In this document: in pieces, positions 1-9,338 of the stretch
How the letters are laid out: every line of letters starts with the position of its first letter
How positions within the stretch are numbered: the stretch's first letter is position 1
DNA from: Kocuria palustris
Lineage (GTDB): Bacteria; Actinomycetota; Actinomycetes; Actinomycetales; Micrococcaceae
Assembly (NCBI RefSeq): GCF_007666205.1
Contig: NZ_VDOR01000010.1
Location: 33,669 to 97,668 of the forward strand
Direction: 5' to 3'
DNA: 64,000 nt
Notes under the pieces: model-generated
What the model saw: the letters and a program-made list of their open reading frames with translations, nothing else
Databases searched by the model: none
What the model was told of the DNA's origin: nothing
Made by a program: the position numbers and the translations under genes

Positions 1-1542
1 GTTGGCGATGACGTGGACGCCCGTTCGCCCGGGGGCCGCGGCGTCGTCGGAGCCGGAGGCCTCGACGGTCCGGGTCAGCCACGACCGGCCGATCACCCCG
101 GAGTAGCCCGGGGTGCGCGAGACCTCGAAGCCGCCGTAGCCGGAGAGCAGGGTGGGATTGCGCCCGTCGAGCGGCAGATCAGCGGGGCCGACCTGGTAGT
201 AGGGGATCCGCGTGCCGTCGGCGGAGACCGCCCAGTGCTGCTCGACGCTCAGCCCGGAGGCGTCGAAGAACGACGGCGCCTGCTTGACCGGCTCGGGCAG
301 CGACTGCTCGAGCGTCCCGCGCATGATCGTGGTGGGCGTGAGGAAGCCGCTCGTGGAGAGCCAGACGTCATCGCCCGCCTGGGGATCCTCGTCGTCGACC
401 GCCCAGACCGCGGTGGAGCGATGCCTGCCCGCGCCCTCCATGGGCTCGGCGCGCCAGGTGCCGGGCTCGAGCGTGCGGATCTCGGAGGAGACGTCCGAGA
501 GCAGCTGCAGCACCAGGTGGGAGGCCGTCCAGGACCAGCCCTGCAGGCTGGTGCGCTCGTCGGGGGCGAAGACGGCGGTCAGCTCGCGCTCGCCGTCCAG
601 GAACCGATCGAGCTCGGCGACGAGCAGAGTGCCGGGTTCGTACTCGGCCCCCTCGTGCACCCAGGGCTCCTGCGGGCGCAGCAGCAGCCACTGCCGGTGG
701 ATGTCGACCTCGACCGTCTCGGGCACGTCGATGGGCACGGGGCCGCCGTCGACCGCCTCGTCGAACAGGTAGGTCACGGAGCGGAAGAAGTCGATCGCAT
801 CCACGGCCAGGGTGCGCTCGAAGCCCGGCGTGTGATCGCGCCCCGCCCACGCCTGGATGTGATCGAGCGGCACCTCGAAGAGGATCGGGGCCTCGGCCAG
901 GGCCTGCCCGCGCGAGAGGCGCCGGACCTGGGCGGGGTACGACGACGTCGTGAGCGATCCGGTCCCGGTGTCGGTGCCGACGAGCAGGGTGTCCGCGTCC
1001 AGCCACGAGACGGAGGTCTTGGCGGCCGGGAGGTCGAAGCCGCCCTCGTCCTCGGGCACGAAGCGGCGCTGGAGCAGGTCGAACTCGCGGTACCGGCGGG
1101 CGTCGCCGCCGTCGGGCGACAGGCCGATGAGCAGCCGCCGCCACTGCCCGTCGGTGTACCGGGGGCGCAGCATCCGCGCGCCGCCCCAGACCCACGGGAC
1201 GGCCTCGGCCTCGGCCAGCACATCGAGGTCCAGGATCACGTCCCAGCGGGGCTCGTCGCTGATCCAGGACTCCCACGTGGTGCGGCGGAACAGCCCGCGG
1301 GGGTGCTCGGCATCGCGCCAGAAGCCGTAGTAGTGGTCGCCGTGCTTGGAGACCATGGGGATCTTGTCGTCCGAGTCCATGACCTCCAGGGCCGCCGCCT
1401 CGAGCCGCTCCAGCTGCGGGGTCAGCAGCAGGGCCTCGCTGCGCTCGTTCTCCCGCTGCACCCACTCGAGGGCGCGCTCGCCGTGGATCTCCTCGAGCCA
1501 CAGCAGGTCGTCGGTCGGTTCGGCGGACGGGTCGTGAGTCAT
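1..1542 (-). CDS. Prolyl oligopeptidase family (S9A) serine peptidase, C-terminal part cut off by the window
   Basis: Begins at ATG 1542 (MTHDPSAEPTDDLLWLEEI) and stays open to base 1, giving 514 residues. The start region with LLWLEEIHGERALEWV resembles the N-terminal helix of prolyl oligopeptidases, followed by a long beta-propeller-like region and, near residues 485-500, the segment LLSGYGGFEVSRTPGYS that marks entry into the alpha/beta-hydrolase domain of family S9A. The catalytic Ser, Asp and His would lie beyond the window and cannot be checked. No signal peptide is seen, so a cytoplasmic peptidase cutting short proline-containing peptides is expected. It is divergent from the FAD protein at 1671. 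There is no Shine-Dalgarno; a -10-like hexamer sits 7 bases before ATG, suggesting a leaderless mRNA. The family is clear; the substrate is not. Confidence 0.88.
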   Translation of the reverse strand, partial: MTHDPSAEPTDDLLWLEEIHGERALEWVQRENERSEALLLTPQLERLEAAALEVMDSDDKIPMVSKHGDHYYGFWRDAEHPRGLFRRTTWESWISDEPRWDVILDLDVLAEAEAVPWVWGGARMLRPRYTDGQWRRLLIGLSPDGGDARRYREFDLLQRRFVPEDEGGFDLPAAKTSVSWLDADTLLVGTDTGTGSLTTSSYPAQVRRLSRGQALAEAPILFEVPLDHIQAWAGRDHTPGFERTLAVDAIDFFRSVTYLFDEAVDGGPVPIDVPETVEVDIHRQWLLLRPQEPWVHEGAEYEPGTLLVAELDRFLDGERELTAVFAPDERTSLQGWSWTASHLVLQLLSDVSSEIRTLEPGTWRAEPMEGAGRHRSTAVWAVDDEDPQAGDDVWLSTSGFLTPTTIMRGTLEQSLPEPVKQAPSFFDASGLSVEQHWAVSADGTRIPYYQVGPADLPLDGRNPTLLSGYGGFEVSRTPGYSGVIGRSWLTRTVEASGSDDAAAPGRTGVHVIAN

Positions 1543-1549
1543 GGTCCCC

Positions 1550-1555
1550 ACCCTA
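1550..1555 (-). promoter_or_regulatory. -10 hexamer TAGGGT for the S9A peptidase
   Basis: On the minus strand TAGGGT ends 7 bases before the ATG at 1542, the spacing expected for a leaderless transcript. Confidence 0.45.
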
Positions 1556-1658
1556 GGGGCGCATGGGCAGGGCAGGCCCAGCACCGGCCCGACCCAGCCC
1601 CGGCCCCGTGCCCACCGGGCAGCAGCGCCCTCATGCCGAGGCCTGCCCGCTCAGTTCC

Positions 1659-1664
1659 TATGCT
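1659..1664 (+). promoter_or_regulatory. -10 hexamer TATGCT for the FAD/NAD(P)-binding protein
   Basis: TATGCT ends 6 bases before ATG 1671, and the six bases between hold no ribosome binding site; this supports 1671 rather than the earlier in-frame start at 1563. Confidence 0.45.
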
Positions 1665-1670
1665 GGGAGC

Positions 1671-3761
1671 ATGACCGCTGAGCCCCCGACGACCGAGTTC
1701 CCCCATGACGAGCCCCGTTCCCGGCCCGTGCCCCGGGTGGTCATCGTGGGCTGCGGGCCGCGGGGCCTCTCGGCGCTCGAACGGCTCGTGGCCCGCGCCG
1801 CCGCCTCGGGCCGGCGCGTGAAGATCGATGTGGTGGATCCGTTCCCGCCCGGGTCGGGGCACGTGTGGCGCACCCGGCAGTCGCCGCGCTTCCTGATGAA
1901 CACCCCCTCGCTGTTCCCCACGGTGATCGCGGCCGACGGCGCGCTGGAGGTCCCCCCGCTCGAGCCGCTGCGAGGGATGAGCTTCGATGCGTGGCGCCAG
2001 GCCGTCGCCGCGCAGGAGCCGGCGGTCGAGCTGGACGAGCAGAACCGCGCCGCGCTGGAGGAGCTGGGCGCGGCGGACTTCCCGCCCCGCAGGCTCTACG
2101 GCGCCTACCTGGAGTGGGTCTTCCGCTCTCTGGTCGAACGGGCCCCGGCGGCGGTCGAGCTGCGGGTGCACCGCGACGAGGCGGTGGCCGCGCGCAGGGT
2201 CGAGTCGGGGCGGCATCGCTATGCCGTGGAGATCGGGGGACAGCAGGAGCTGCTCGCCGATCACATCGTGCTGGCGCTGGGGCACCTGGACGCCCAGCTC
2301 AACAGGGGCCAGAAGGAGCTCGTGGACGCGGCGGCCCAGCACGGCCTGGACTACCGCCCGCCGATCGTCCCGGCGGACGGGCACTGGGAGTCGCTGCCGG
2401 CAGGGGACGCGGTGCTCGTGCGGGGCATGGGCCTGAACTTCCACGACGTGCTGGCCGAGGTGACCGAGGGCCGGGGCGGCAGCTTCGCCCCGGCCGACGA
2501 CGGCACCGGCCGGCTCGTCTACCGCCCGTCGGGCCGGGAGCCGTTCGTGGTCGCGGGCTCCCGCCGCGGGACCCCGTACCGCGCCAAGCCCGACATCGAC
2601 AGCTACTACGCCCGCAGCCTGCAGCACCGCTTCCTGACCCCCGCGACGATCGAGCAGCTGCGGGGCAGGGGGCCGCTGTCCTTCGAGCGCGTGCTGCTGC
2701 CGCTCGTGCTGCGCGATGCCCACCGCACCTACTACCGCACCTATGCGCGTGTGCACCCCGAGCGCCTGGAGCTCCCGGCCGATGACTTCCTGGCCGAGCT
2801 CGACCGGGCCCTCGGGATCCCCGACGACGCCGAGGCCGCATCGGCCGAGGCCGACCCCGCTGCCCGGGCCGCCCGCCGCGGAGCGGAGCGCGAATGGGCC
2901 GAGGACTCGACCGAGCGCCTGGCCGAGGACACCGCCGAGGGCCTGCCCTGGGAGGTGCGCCTCGAGCGGCTCGTGCAGACGGCCGTGCCCGCCGCCGACC
3001 GCTTCGACCCCGTGCGCTCGGCCAAGCCGTTCCGCGGCGAGCACTTCGGCTCCCACGAGGAGTACGCCGCGGCCGTGGTGCACCTGCTGGACCGGGATGC
3101 AGCGGGCTCGGCCCGCGGGGAGGACGACCCGGCCAAGATGGCGTTCTCCTCGCTGAACTGGTCCCGCACCCTGCTCAAGCAGATCATCGCCGAGGTCGGG
3201 CTGACCGATGCCTCGTGGCACGACGACCTGCTGCGCACCTTCGCCCCGCTGGCCGAGGGCCTGAGCTCCGGGCCGCCGTCCCTGCGGATCCGCCAGCTGG
3301 CGGCCCTGGCCCGCGCCGGGGTCGTGCGCTTCCTGGGCCCGGACCCGGTGTTCCGGGTGGACGAGGAGCGCGGCTGCTTCGAGGCCAGCTCCCCGTGGGT
3401 GGCCGCCGAGCCGTTCCGCTCCCGGGTGATGCTCGAGGCGATGTCCCCGCCCAACGAGGTCCGGCGCAACATCTCGCCCCTGCTGCAGTCCATGCACGAT
3501 GCCGGGATCCTGCGCTCCAAGCCGATGGACACCCGGGACGGGGCGGCGCGGTTCCCCGGGGCCGGGCTGGACGTCTCCGCGATCCCGTACCGCACCGTGG
3601 GCACGGACGATCGGGTCCAGGACGGCGTGTGGGTGCTGGGCCTGCAGCTGACCTCGGTCCAGTGGGGCACCGCGATCGCCGCCGAGGCCGACGCCCCCGC
3701 CGAGCTCGGCGCCCGCACCCTGGCCGACGCCGACCGGGCGGCCGAGCAGATCCTGGGGTGA
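1671..3761 (+). CDS. FAD/NAD(P)-binding protein of the PF13454 type
   Basis: A 696-residue protein. After about 20 residues comes a Rossmann dinucleotide-binding motif, VVIVGCGPRGLSALERL, followed by PFPPGSGHVWRTRQSPRFL, which matches the FAD_NAD_binding domain found in large uncharacterised bacterial flavoproteins. Later segments such as RGMGLNFHDVL and YRAKPDIDSYYARSL fit the same family. No signal peptide or membrane segment is seen, so it should be a soluble flavoprotein oxidoreductase; its substrate is unknown. ATG 1671 is preferred over the upstream in-frame start because the upstream 36 residues are Pro/Ala-rich low complexity and precede the -10 hexamer. It is a single-gene unit, divergent from the peptidase and convergent with the nuclease gene, with a strong terminator between. 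Confidence 0.82.
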   Translation: MTAEPPTTEFPHDEPRSRPVPRVVIVGCGPRGLSALERLVARAAASGRRVKIDVVDPFPPGSGHVWRTRQSPRFLMNTPSLFPTVIAADGALEVPPLEPLRGMSFDAWRQAVAAQEPAVELDEQNRAALEELGAADFPPRRLYGAYLEWVFRSLVERAPAAVELRVHRDEAVAARRVESGRHRYAVEIGGQQELLADHIVLALGHLDAQLNRGQKELVDAAAQHGLDYRPPIVPADGHWESLPAGDAVLVRGMGLNFHDVLAEVTEGRGGSFAPADDGTGRLVYRPSGREPFVVAGSRRGTPYRAKPDIDSYYARSLQHRFLTPATIEQLRGRGPLSFERVLLPLVLRDAHRTYYRTYARVHPERLELPADDFLAELDRALGIPDDAEAASAEADPAARAARRGAEREWAEDSTERLAEDTAEGLPWEVRLERLVQTAVPAADRFDPVRSAKPFRGEHFGSHEEYAAAVVHLLDRDAAGSARGEDDPAKMAFSSLNWSRTLLKQIIAEVGLTDASWHDDLLRTFAPLAEGLSSGPPSLRIRQLAALARAGVVRFLGPDPVFRVDEERGCFEASSPWVAAEPFRSRVMLEAMSPPNEVRRNISPLLQSMHDAGILRSKPMDTRDGAARFPGAGLDVSAIPYRTVGTDDRVQDGVWVLGLQLTSVQWGTAIAAEADAPAELGARTLADADRAAEQILG

Positions 3762-3807
3762 GCGCGCGGCTCCTGGGCCCCGGAGCCGCGGGCTCGAGGG
3801 CATGAGG

Positions 3808-3846
3808 CAGGGCCCCTGCCCGAGCGGTGCTCGGGCAGGGGCCCTG
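3808..3846. terminator. Bidirectional rho-independent-type hairpin
   Basis: A perfect 17-bp stem (3808-3824 with 3830-3846) with a 5-base loop lies between the convergent flavoprotein and nuclease genes. There is no long T run, as is usual at this G+C. Confidence 0.8.
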
Positions 3847-3897
3847 TCGTCGTCAGCCGGTCAGCCGCCCCGGCCGCGTCCGCGGCTGCTCAGTGGC

Positions 3898-6612
3898 TCA
3901 GCGGCCGGTGCGGGTCTCGCGCTGCCCGCGGGTCCACTCGCGCAGGTCGCCGTCGGGCCGGGTTCGGTCCTGCTTGCGCTGCTCCGCGAGGTCGCGGCCG
4001 TGCCCGAAGGGGGGCCGGTCGCCCGGCTCGTCCGAGGGCTCCGGAGTCGGCTCCGGCGAGGGCTCCTGACCCGGATCGTCAGCTCGGGCGATGCCGACGA
4101 GCGCCGGGTTGTGGTCCGAGGCCCGGAACTGGTCCGGGGCGTAGAGGTCCACGACGTTGTGGTTCGCGCGCGAGTACTCCATGCCGATCGACTCGTTCGC
4201 GTTGATCTCCCAGATGTCCGAGCCGGTCACGGCCTCGGCCGCGGCGGGGGAGGCCAGCACGTGGTCCAGGGAGCCTGACTGCCCGTCGAAGGAGTACGAG
4301 TGCTGGCCCTCGGGGGCGAGGTTCACGTAGCCGTCGGAGTAGAGCCCGAGCATCGGGTCCTCGTGCGTGTACGAGTTGAAGTCGCCGGTCAGGAACAGCC
4401 GATCGGTGCCGGCGTCCTGCGCGAACTGCTCCGCGAAGCCCTGCATGGACTCGGCCTGCCGGGTGCGGTCGCCGTTCCAGGCGCCCTGGCCGGTGTCGGC
4501 GTTGTCGCCCGTGCCGCCGCCGCCCTTGGACTTGAAGTGGTTCACGACGACCGCGAAGTCGTCGGCCTCCGTCCCGCCCACGGGGCGGAAGGCCTGGGCC
4601 AGCGGCTCGCGGGCATTCGCGAACGCCGACTCGTCGTCGTGGATCGCGGACTCCCCGACGGTCTCGACCTCGGCCGGCTGGTAGATGAACCCGGTGCGGA
4701 TCACGTCCTCGTCGGCGGGGATCTCGTCCGGGGAGGGGACGTAGGCCCACTTCTCGGTGCCGGCCGCGGCGTTGAGCGCGTCCACCAGGGCGGAGAGGGC
4801 CTGATCGCGGTCCTTGCCGAAGGCGGCGGAGTTCTCGATCTCCTCGAGCGAGACGACCGAGGAGTCCAGCCCGTTGATCGCGGCGACGATCTTGGCCTCC
4901 TGCTGCTCGAAGGAGTCCTGGTCATAGGCCCCGCGCACGTCGCAGTAGTCGGCGGTCGTGGGATCGCCGTCGCGGTCGACGTAGGCATCGCACCCCGCTT
5001 CGTCCTCGCCCAGCGAGGTGAAGTAGTTCAGCACGTTGAAGGTCCCCAGCGTGTAGTCGCCGCCGACCTCGGCCGGCGCGGCGAACTCGGGCCGGTCGTT
5101 CTCGAACAGGGCCGGGACGGCCGCGGGCCTGTCGCCGGTGACCTGCTCGAGCGGCTGGAAGCGCCAGGAGTCGAAGCCGTAGCCCAGGATCACCGGCTGG
5201 TCGAAGCTCACGGACGAGCCCACCCGCACCGGATTCTCCAGGGAGAGGTAGGGCAGGGGCTCGTCGCCGTAGCGGTCCAGATTGCCGTAGTTCCAGGTGG
5301 ACCCGTCGTCGAGCAGGACGCCGCGGGCGGCGTTGTCGGCCTCGACCGCCGCGGCCTCGGCCGAGCCGTGCGGGGCGACGTCGGTCGGGGTCCGCAGCGG
5401 GCCCTCGCCGGCGGCCAGGCCGATCTCGCCGTAGCCGTTGAGCGCGTGGTTGTCCGAGACGGTGAACTCGCCGGCCGGCTGCAGGAGCATGCCCTCGAGG
5501 TCCTCGCGGGATCCTTCATCGGCGGGCCAGGCGACCTCCGCGGGCTTGACGGCCTCGGCCGGCTCGGACAGCACCTCGATCCCCTCTGCGGGCACCGAGA
5601 TCTGGGTCTGGCCGTAGTACTCGTCCGCCGTGCCGGTGACCTGCACGTGGTCGCCGATCTGCGCTGCGTCCAGCGCATCCGGGGCGTAGACGAAGATCCC
5701 GTGCGAGGCGCTGTGGTCCTCGCCCAGGTCGCCGCCCGTGCCCTCGGTCTGGATCTGGTAGCCGTCGAGGCCGCCGGTCGAGTAGGCGGCGGTCACCACG
5801 CCGCGGGTCGTGACGCGCTGATCGGCATAGGGCGTCGTGTCGCCCTCGCCCTGGATCCGCGCGATCGGCAGCTCCTGCGCCGGGCCCTCCGGCTCCGGCT
5901 CCGGCTCGGGCTCGGGCTCGGGGGCGGGGACCTCGGTCCCGTCTCCCGTCTGAGGGGTGACCTGGCCCGACAGGGAGAAGTCGGCCGAGTTGTCGTCGGT
6001 GTCCGCGCCCTCGGCGCGGTTCAGGGAGCGGGGGTCCGCGTTCGAGTCCGGGCCGGCCGCCGCGGCGGTCTCGAAGGTGTTCGACGAGCCGTAGCCCAGC
6101 ACATCCACGACGGACTCCGCGCCGGGCGTGCCCTCCGTGATCGATCCGGCGGGCAGGGACAGCGGCGCGGAGCCGTCGGAGAGCACCAGGGTGCCGCGGG
6201 TTCCCGACGGGTTCAGGCTGCCGCCGGCCGTGACGTCGCCGGCGGGCAGCGGGGCCCCGTCGGTGCCGTTGGAGCCGCCGGTGACCAGGAAGTGCTCGCC
6301 GGGTCCGATCGTGCCGGACAGCGGCGCGGTGCTGGAGGAGCCCGCCGTGCCGGTGGCCGAGCGGTACTGCAGGCTCCATCCGTCGAGGCTGATCGGGGCG
6401 TCGGTGGGGTTGTAGAGCTCCACGAACTTGTGGGTGAAGGAGGCGCCCGAGGACCCGCCGTTGACGTAGGCCTCGTTGATCACCACGTCGTCGCCGGCCG
6501 GGGCCGCCGTGGCCGGGGCGAGGGAGCTCAGACCCAGGGGGAGGGACAGCAGCGCGGCCGCGGGCAGGGCGGCGAAGCGGGAACGGCGGGCGGGGGAGTT
6601 CTGCGCGGTCAT
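3898..6612 (-). CDS. Secreted ExeM/NucH-type extracellular endonuclease with lamin-tail domain
   Basis: A 904-residue protein starting at ATG 6612, 8 bases after GAAAGGGAT. A Sec signal peptide (residues 1-37, ending PATAAPAG) is followed by a lamin-tail domain (VVINEAYVNGGSSGASF... GWSLQYRS, about 40-170), an acidic PEPEPEP linker, an OB-fold-like region of the YhcR/NucH type (about 245-450) and an exonuclease-endonuclease-phosphatase domain (about 480-850) with GTFNVLNYF, VVSLEEIEN, VVVNHFKSKG, LTGDFNSY and RASDHNPALVGI, the metal and catalytic motifs of the DNase I-like fold. The last 50 residues are Pro/Glu- then Arg/Asp-rich with no sorting signal. Members of the family degrade extracellular DNA and RNA. 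It lies downstream of the SLH-bearing 5'-nucleotidase on the same strand, which fits nutrient or phosphate recovery. The reading frame stays open upstream to 7956, but that stretch overlaps the nucleotidase and is not coding. Confidence 0.92.
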   Translation of the reverse strand: MTAQNSPARRSRFAALPAAALLSLPLGLSSLAPATAAPAGDDVVINEAYVNGGSSGASFTHKFVELYNPTDAPISLDGWSLQYRSATGTAGSSSTAPLSGTIGPGEHFLVTGGSNGTDGAPLPAGDVTAGGSLNPSGTRGTLVLSDGSAPLSLPAGSITEGTPGAESVVDVLGYGSSNTFETAAAAGPDSNADPRSLNRAEGADTDDNSADFSLSGQVTPQTGDGTEVPAPEPEPEPEPEPEGPAQELPIARIQGEGDTTPYADQRVTTRGVVTAAYSTGGLDGYQIQTEGTGGDLGEDHSASHGIFVYAPDALDAAQIGDHVQVTGTADEYYGQTQISVPAEGIEVLSEPAEAVKPAEVAWPADEGSREDLEGMLLQPAGEFTVSDNHALNGYGEIGLAAGEGPLRTPTDVAPHGSAEAAAVEADNAARGVLLDDGSTWNYGNLDRYGDEPLPYLSLENPVRVGSSVSFDQPVILGYGFDSWRFQPLEQVTGDRPAAVPALFENDRPEFAAPAEVGGDYTLGTFNVLNYFTSLGEDEAGCDAYVDRDGDPTTADYCDVRGAYDQDSFEQQEAKIVAAINGLDSSVVSLEEIENSAAFGKDRDQALSALVDALNAAAGTEKWAYVPSPDEIPADEDVIRTGFIYQPAEVETVGESAIHDDESAFANAREPLAQAFRPVGGTEADDFAVVVNHFKSKGGGGTGDNADTGQGAWNGDRTRQAESMQGFAEQFAQDAGTDRLFLTGDFNSYTHEDPMLGLYSDGYVNLAPEGQHSYSFDGQSGSLDHVLASPAAAEAVTGSDIWEINANESIGMEYSRANHNVVDLYAPDQFRASDHNPALVGIARADDPGQEPSPEPTPEPSDEPGDRPPFGHGRDLAEQRKQDRTRPDGDLREWTRGQRETRTGR

Positions 6613-6700
6613 ATCGGGATCCCTTTCGGAGCGGACGTCGGCGGGGCAGCGGGGGTGGCGGTGGGCGAGGGGCAGGCGCCGCGACGGCGCCGGGCGCGAG

Positions 6701-6735
6701 GCAGCCCGCCGGGCCGGGAGGCCGCGGCGGGCTGC
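6701..6735 (-). terminator. Hairpin after the 5'-nucleotidase gene
   Basis: An 11-bp perfect stem (6701-6711 with 6725-6735) starts 8 bases beyond the nucleotidase stop codon, in the 131-base gap before the nuclease start. It probably ends or attenuates the upstream transcript. Confidence 0.55.
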
Positions 6736-6743
6736 GCGGGGGA

Positions 6744-9338
6744 TCAGCCCTCGAGGCCGAACTGCTGCGCGTAGCGGTGCAGGAAGGCCGCGGTCGCGTC
6801 GCGGTGGGTGCTCTCGAGCGGACGGTAGGTGCCGTCGGACCAGCCGGTGGACAGCCCGGAGTCCTTCATCCACGCCATGGCCGCGCCGTGCTGCTGGCCG
6901 GAGCTGACGTCCGTGAACGGCTGGGCGCTCGAGGGCTGGTACGACGGGACCTCGGCGAAGCGGTACATGAAGGCGGCCATCGCATCCCGGCGGATGTCCT
7001 CGGTCGGGCGGTAGGTGCCGTCGGACCAGCCGGTCGCGATGCCCTCCTGCTGCGCCCACACGATCGCGGTGTAGTGCGTGGAGTCCTCGTCGACGTCGGA
7101 GAACGGCGACTGCTCGGGCAGCTCGACCTCCGGCTCGCCGGCCAGGCGGTAGAGGAACGCGGCCATGGCATCGCGGTGGACGGCGTCGTGCGGGTGGAAC
7201 TCCGCGACCTTGAGGGTCTCGTTGACCCAGCCGGTCGCGATGCCGCGGTCGGCCATCCACTGGATGTGCTCGGCGTGGGCCAGGCCCTCGGGGACGTCCA
7301 CGAAGTCCGTGCGCCAGTCCTCGTCGGCCGCGCCGGGGCCGCCGGCGGCGAAGAGCTCGTCCGGCAGCCGCATCGTCGTCCCGGCGGGCCGGACCACCAG
7401 GAACGACGGCTCGCCCTGCAGATCCGCGGTCTGCACCTCGACGGTCGCCGCACCGCCCACCCGCCCGGACGCGGGATCCTGGACGGCGTCGCCCGAGACC
7501 TCGGCGGTCGCGACGACCTCGCCGTCCGCGGAGCCGCGGCGGATCTCCACGGTCTCGTTGGCCGGCGCCCCCAGCGAGGTCAGGTTCAGCTCGGAGAGCT
7601 CGAGCGTCGTCGTGCCGCCCTCGGCCGAGGACCCGGTCACGTTGACCGCGCGGCGGTCGAACTGCGGGGCGATGGGGGCCGTCTGGGAGCTCATGTGCTG
7701 CTGGAAGGCCTCGCGGTCGATGCGGCCCGTGTCGACGGGATCGGAGCCGTCGGAGAAGGCCGTGAAGCCGTCGCCGCCCTCGAGCAGGAAGGACACCGAG
7801 CCGATGGTGTAGGTCGCCGCCGGATCCAGGGGCTCGCCGTCGACGGTCACCGACGTGATGCGCTCGCCGACGGGGCGGGACTCGTCCATCGTGTACTGCA
7901 CGTTGTCGGAGAGCCCCAGGTGCAGGAACGCGCGCGAGGAGCCCTCGGGCTGCCACTGCTGCTCGAGCGCCTGCCGGAACTGGGCGCCGGTCAGCTCGAC
8001 CGTGTTGAGGTTGTTGGCGAAGGGCAGGACATTGTTGATCTCGGCCTCGGTGACCACGCCGTCGGCATCGCCGTCGATGACCTCGTCGGGGTCGTCCGCG
8101 TAGTGGAACTCGTTGCGCAGCCCGCCCGGGTTGATGACGCCGATGTCCACGCCGTGGGACCCGGCCAGCTCGGAGCGGATCGACTCGCCCACCAGGTTGC
8201 CCAGGGCCGATTCGTTCTGGCGGTCGTCGCGGGTCTGGCCGACGAACGCGGTGGTGATGTCGCCGGTGATCTGCCCGGCCGGGGTCGAGCCGATCTGCTC
8301 GGCCGCCCTCTCCGCCTCGGAGACCACGCCGGACACGGCCGCGACGCGCGGGTGCTGCTGCGCGAGCTGATCGGGGGTCTGCCCGTCGATCAGCTCCTCG
8401 TAGGGGGTCACGCTCGAGACCACGTCGACGTCGTCGGCCTCCGGGTCGTAGGTGACCTCTACCTTGCCGAGGTTCGCCATGTACGACCCGGTCTGCAGAT
8501 AGGCGCGGTCGTCGGTGCCGTCGCCGTCGACGTCCTCCGACACGTCGTACTCCGCGTGGGTGTCGCCGCCGAAGATCACGTCGACCTCCTGCGAGGTCTC
8601 CGTCCAGAAGCGATCCGCCTCCGCCGCGCTCTGGCTCGCGGAGCCGTCGTGGTAGGACGCGATGATCACGTCGGCCTCACCGGAGGCCGCGAGCTCCTGG
8701 GCGACCTCGTTCACCTCGGCCACCGGATCGGTGAACACGAGGCCCTCGGTGGCCGAGGGCGCCAGCTTGGACGGGGTGGCCTGGGTGACCGCGCCGATCA
8801 CCGCGTAGGTCACGCCGTCGCGCTCGAACAGGTCGTAGGCGCCGCTGCCCTCGTGGCCCTCGCCCTCCATGAGCAGCGGCCCGGTCTCCGATCCTACGCG
8901 CACGTTGGCGGCCAGGTAGGGGAAGTCGGCGCGCTCGGCCACGCGGCCCGTGAGGTCGTCGCGGCCCTGGTCGAACTCGTGGTTGCCCACGGCCGAGGCG
9001 TCCAGCTCGAGGGCGTTGAGCATGTCCAGCGTCGGGTCGTCGTCCTGCGCGGCCGACGTGTACTGCGAGGCGCCGATGCTGTCCCCGCCGGAGAGCAGCA
9101 GGTCCTCGGGCCCGCGCTGCGACTCGATGGCCCCGGCGAAGCCCACGGGATCCTCGTCGAGCCGCCCGTGGAAGTCGTTGAAGTAGAGCAGATCCGTGGT
9201 GCTCGCGGCCGAGGCGACCGCCTCGGGCTGCGCCTCCTGCGCGTGGGCCGGGACGATGAACGACGTCGAGACCAGGACGCCGGCCGCGGCCACCGCAGCG
9301 GACAGGGACGACGGGCGAGGGTGCTTCAGGGGAGACAT
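6744..9338 (-). CDS. Secreted 5'-nucleotidase/2',3'-cyclic phosphodiesterase (UshA-like) with SLH repeats
   Basis: An 864-residue protein starting at ATG 9338, behind GAAGGAT. The signal peptide ends ...STSFIVPAHAQEA. The metallophosphatase domain (about 45-300) shows LLYFNDFHGRLD, LSGGDSIGAS, AVGNHEFDQGRDD, ASYHDGSA and IFGGDTHAEYD; the nucleotide-binding C-terminal domain (about 360-560) has INPGGLRNEFHY and LLEGGDGFTAF. Roughly residues 680-864 form three S-layer-homology repeats, each with a GIATGW.DGTYRP...RDAMAAFMYR core, which usually bind secondary cell-wall polymers. It should dephosphorylate extracellular nucleotides while held at the cell wall. A beta-sandwich-like stretch (about 570-670) separates enzyme and anchor. 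The downstream gene is a secreted nuclease, so the two may work in series. An earlier in-frame start at 9485 lies ahead of the ribosome binding site and is rejected. Confidence 0.93.
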   Translation of the reverse strand: MSPLKHPRPSSLSAAVAAAGVLVSTSFIVPAHAQEAQPEAVASAASTTDLLYFNDFHGRLDEDPVGFAGAIESQRGPEDLLLSGGDSIGASQYTSAAQDDDPTLDMLNALELDASAVGNHEFDQGRDDLTGRVAERADFPYLAANVRVGSETGPLLMEGEGHEGSGAYDLFERDGVTYAVIGAVTQATPSKLAPSATEGLVFTDPVAEVNEVAQELAASGEADVIIASYHDGSASQSAAEADRFWTETSQEVDVIFGGDTHAEYDVSEDVDGDGTDDRAYLQTGSYMANLGKVEVTYDPEADDVDVVSSVTPYEELIDGQTPDQLAQQHPRVAAVSGVVSEAERAAEQIGSTPAGQITGDITTAFVGQTRDDRQNESALGNLVGESIRSELAGSHGVDIGVINPGGLRNEFHYADDPDEVIDGDADGVVTEAEINNVLPFANNLNTVELTGAQFRQALEQQWQPEGSSRAFLHLGLSDNVQYTMDESRPVGERITSVTVDGEPLDPAATYTIGSVSFLLEGGDGFTAFSDGSDPVDTGRIDREAFQQHMSSQTAPIAPQFDRRAVNVTGSSAEGGTTTLELSELNLTSLGAPANETVEIRRGSADGEVVATAEVSGDAVQDPASGRVGGAATVEVQTADLQGEPSFLVVRPAGTTMRLPDELFAAGGPGAADEDWRTDFVDVPEGLAHAEHIQWMADRGIATGWVNETLKVAEFHPHDAVHRDAMAAFLYRLAGEPEVELPEQSPFSDVDEDSTHYTAIVWAQQEGIATGWSDGTYRPTEDIRRDAMAAFMYRFAEVPSYQPSSAQPFTDVSSGQQHGAAMAWMKDSGLSTGWSDGTYRPLESTHRDATAAFLHRYAQQFGLEG

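Noticed and set aside
4300..6774. Long plus-strand frame of about 824 codons opposite the nuclease gene
   Set aside because: Its translation is Arg/Gly/Val/Leu-rich low complexity, lacks domains, and is the antisense shadow of a high-G+C gene with a signal peptide and intact catalytic motifs.
6613..7956. Upstream extension of the nuclease reading frame by about 447 codons
   Set aside because: It overlaps the 5'-nucleotidase coding region in another frame, and a signal peptide with ribosome binding site starts at 6612.
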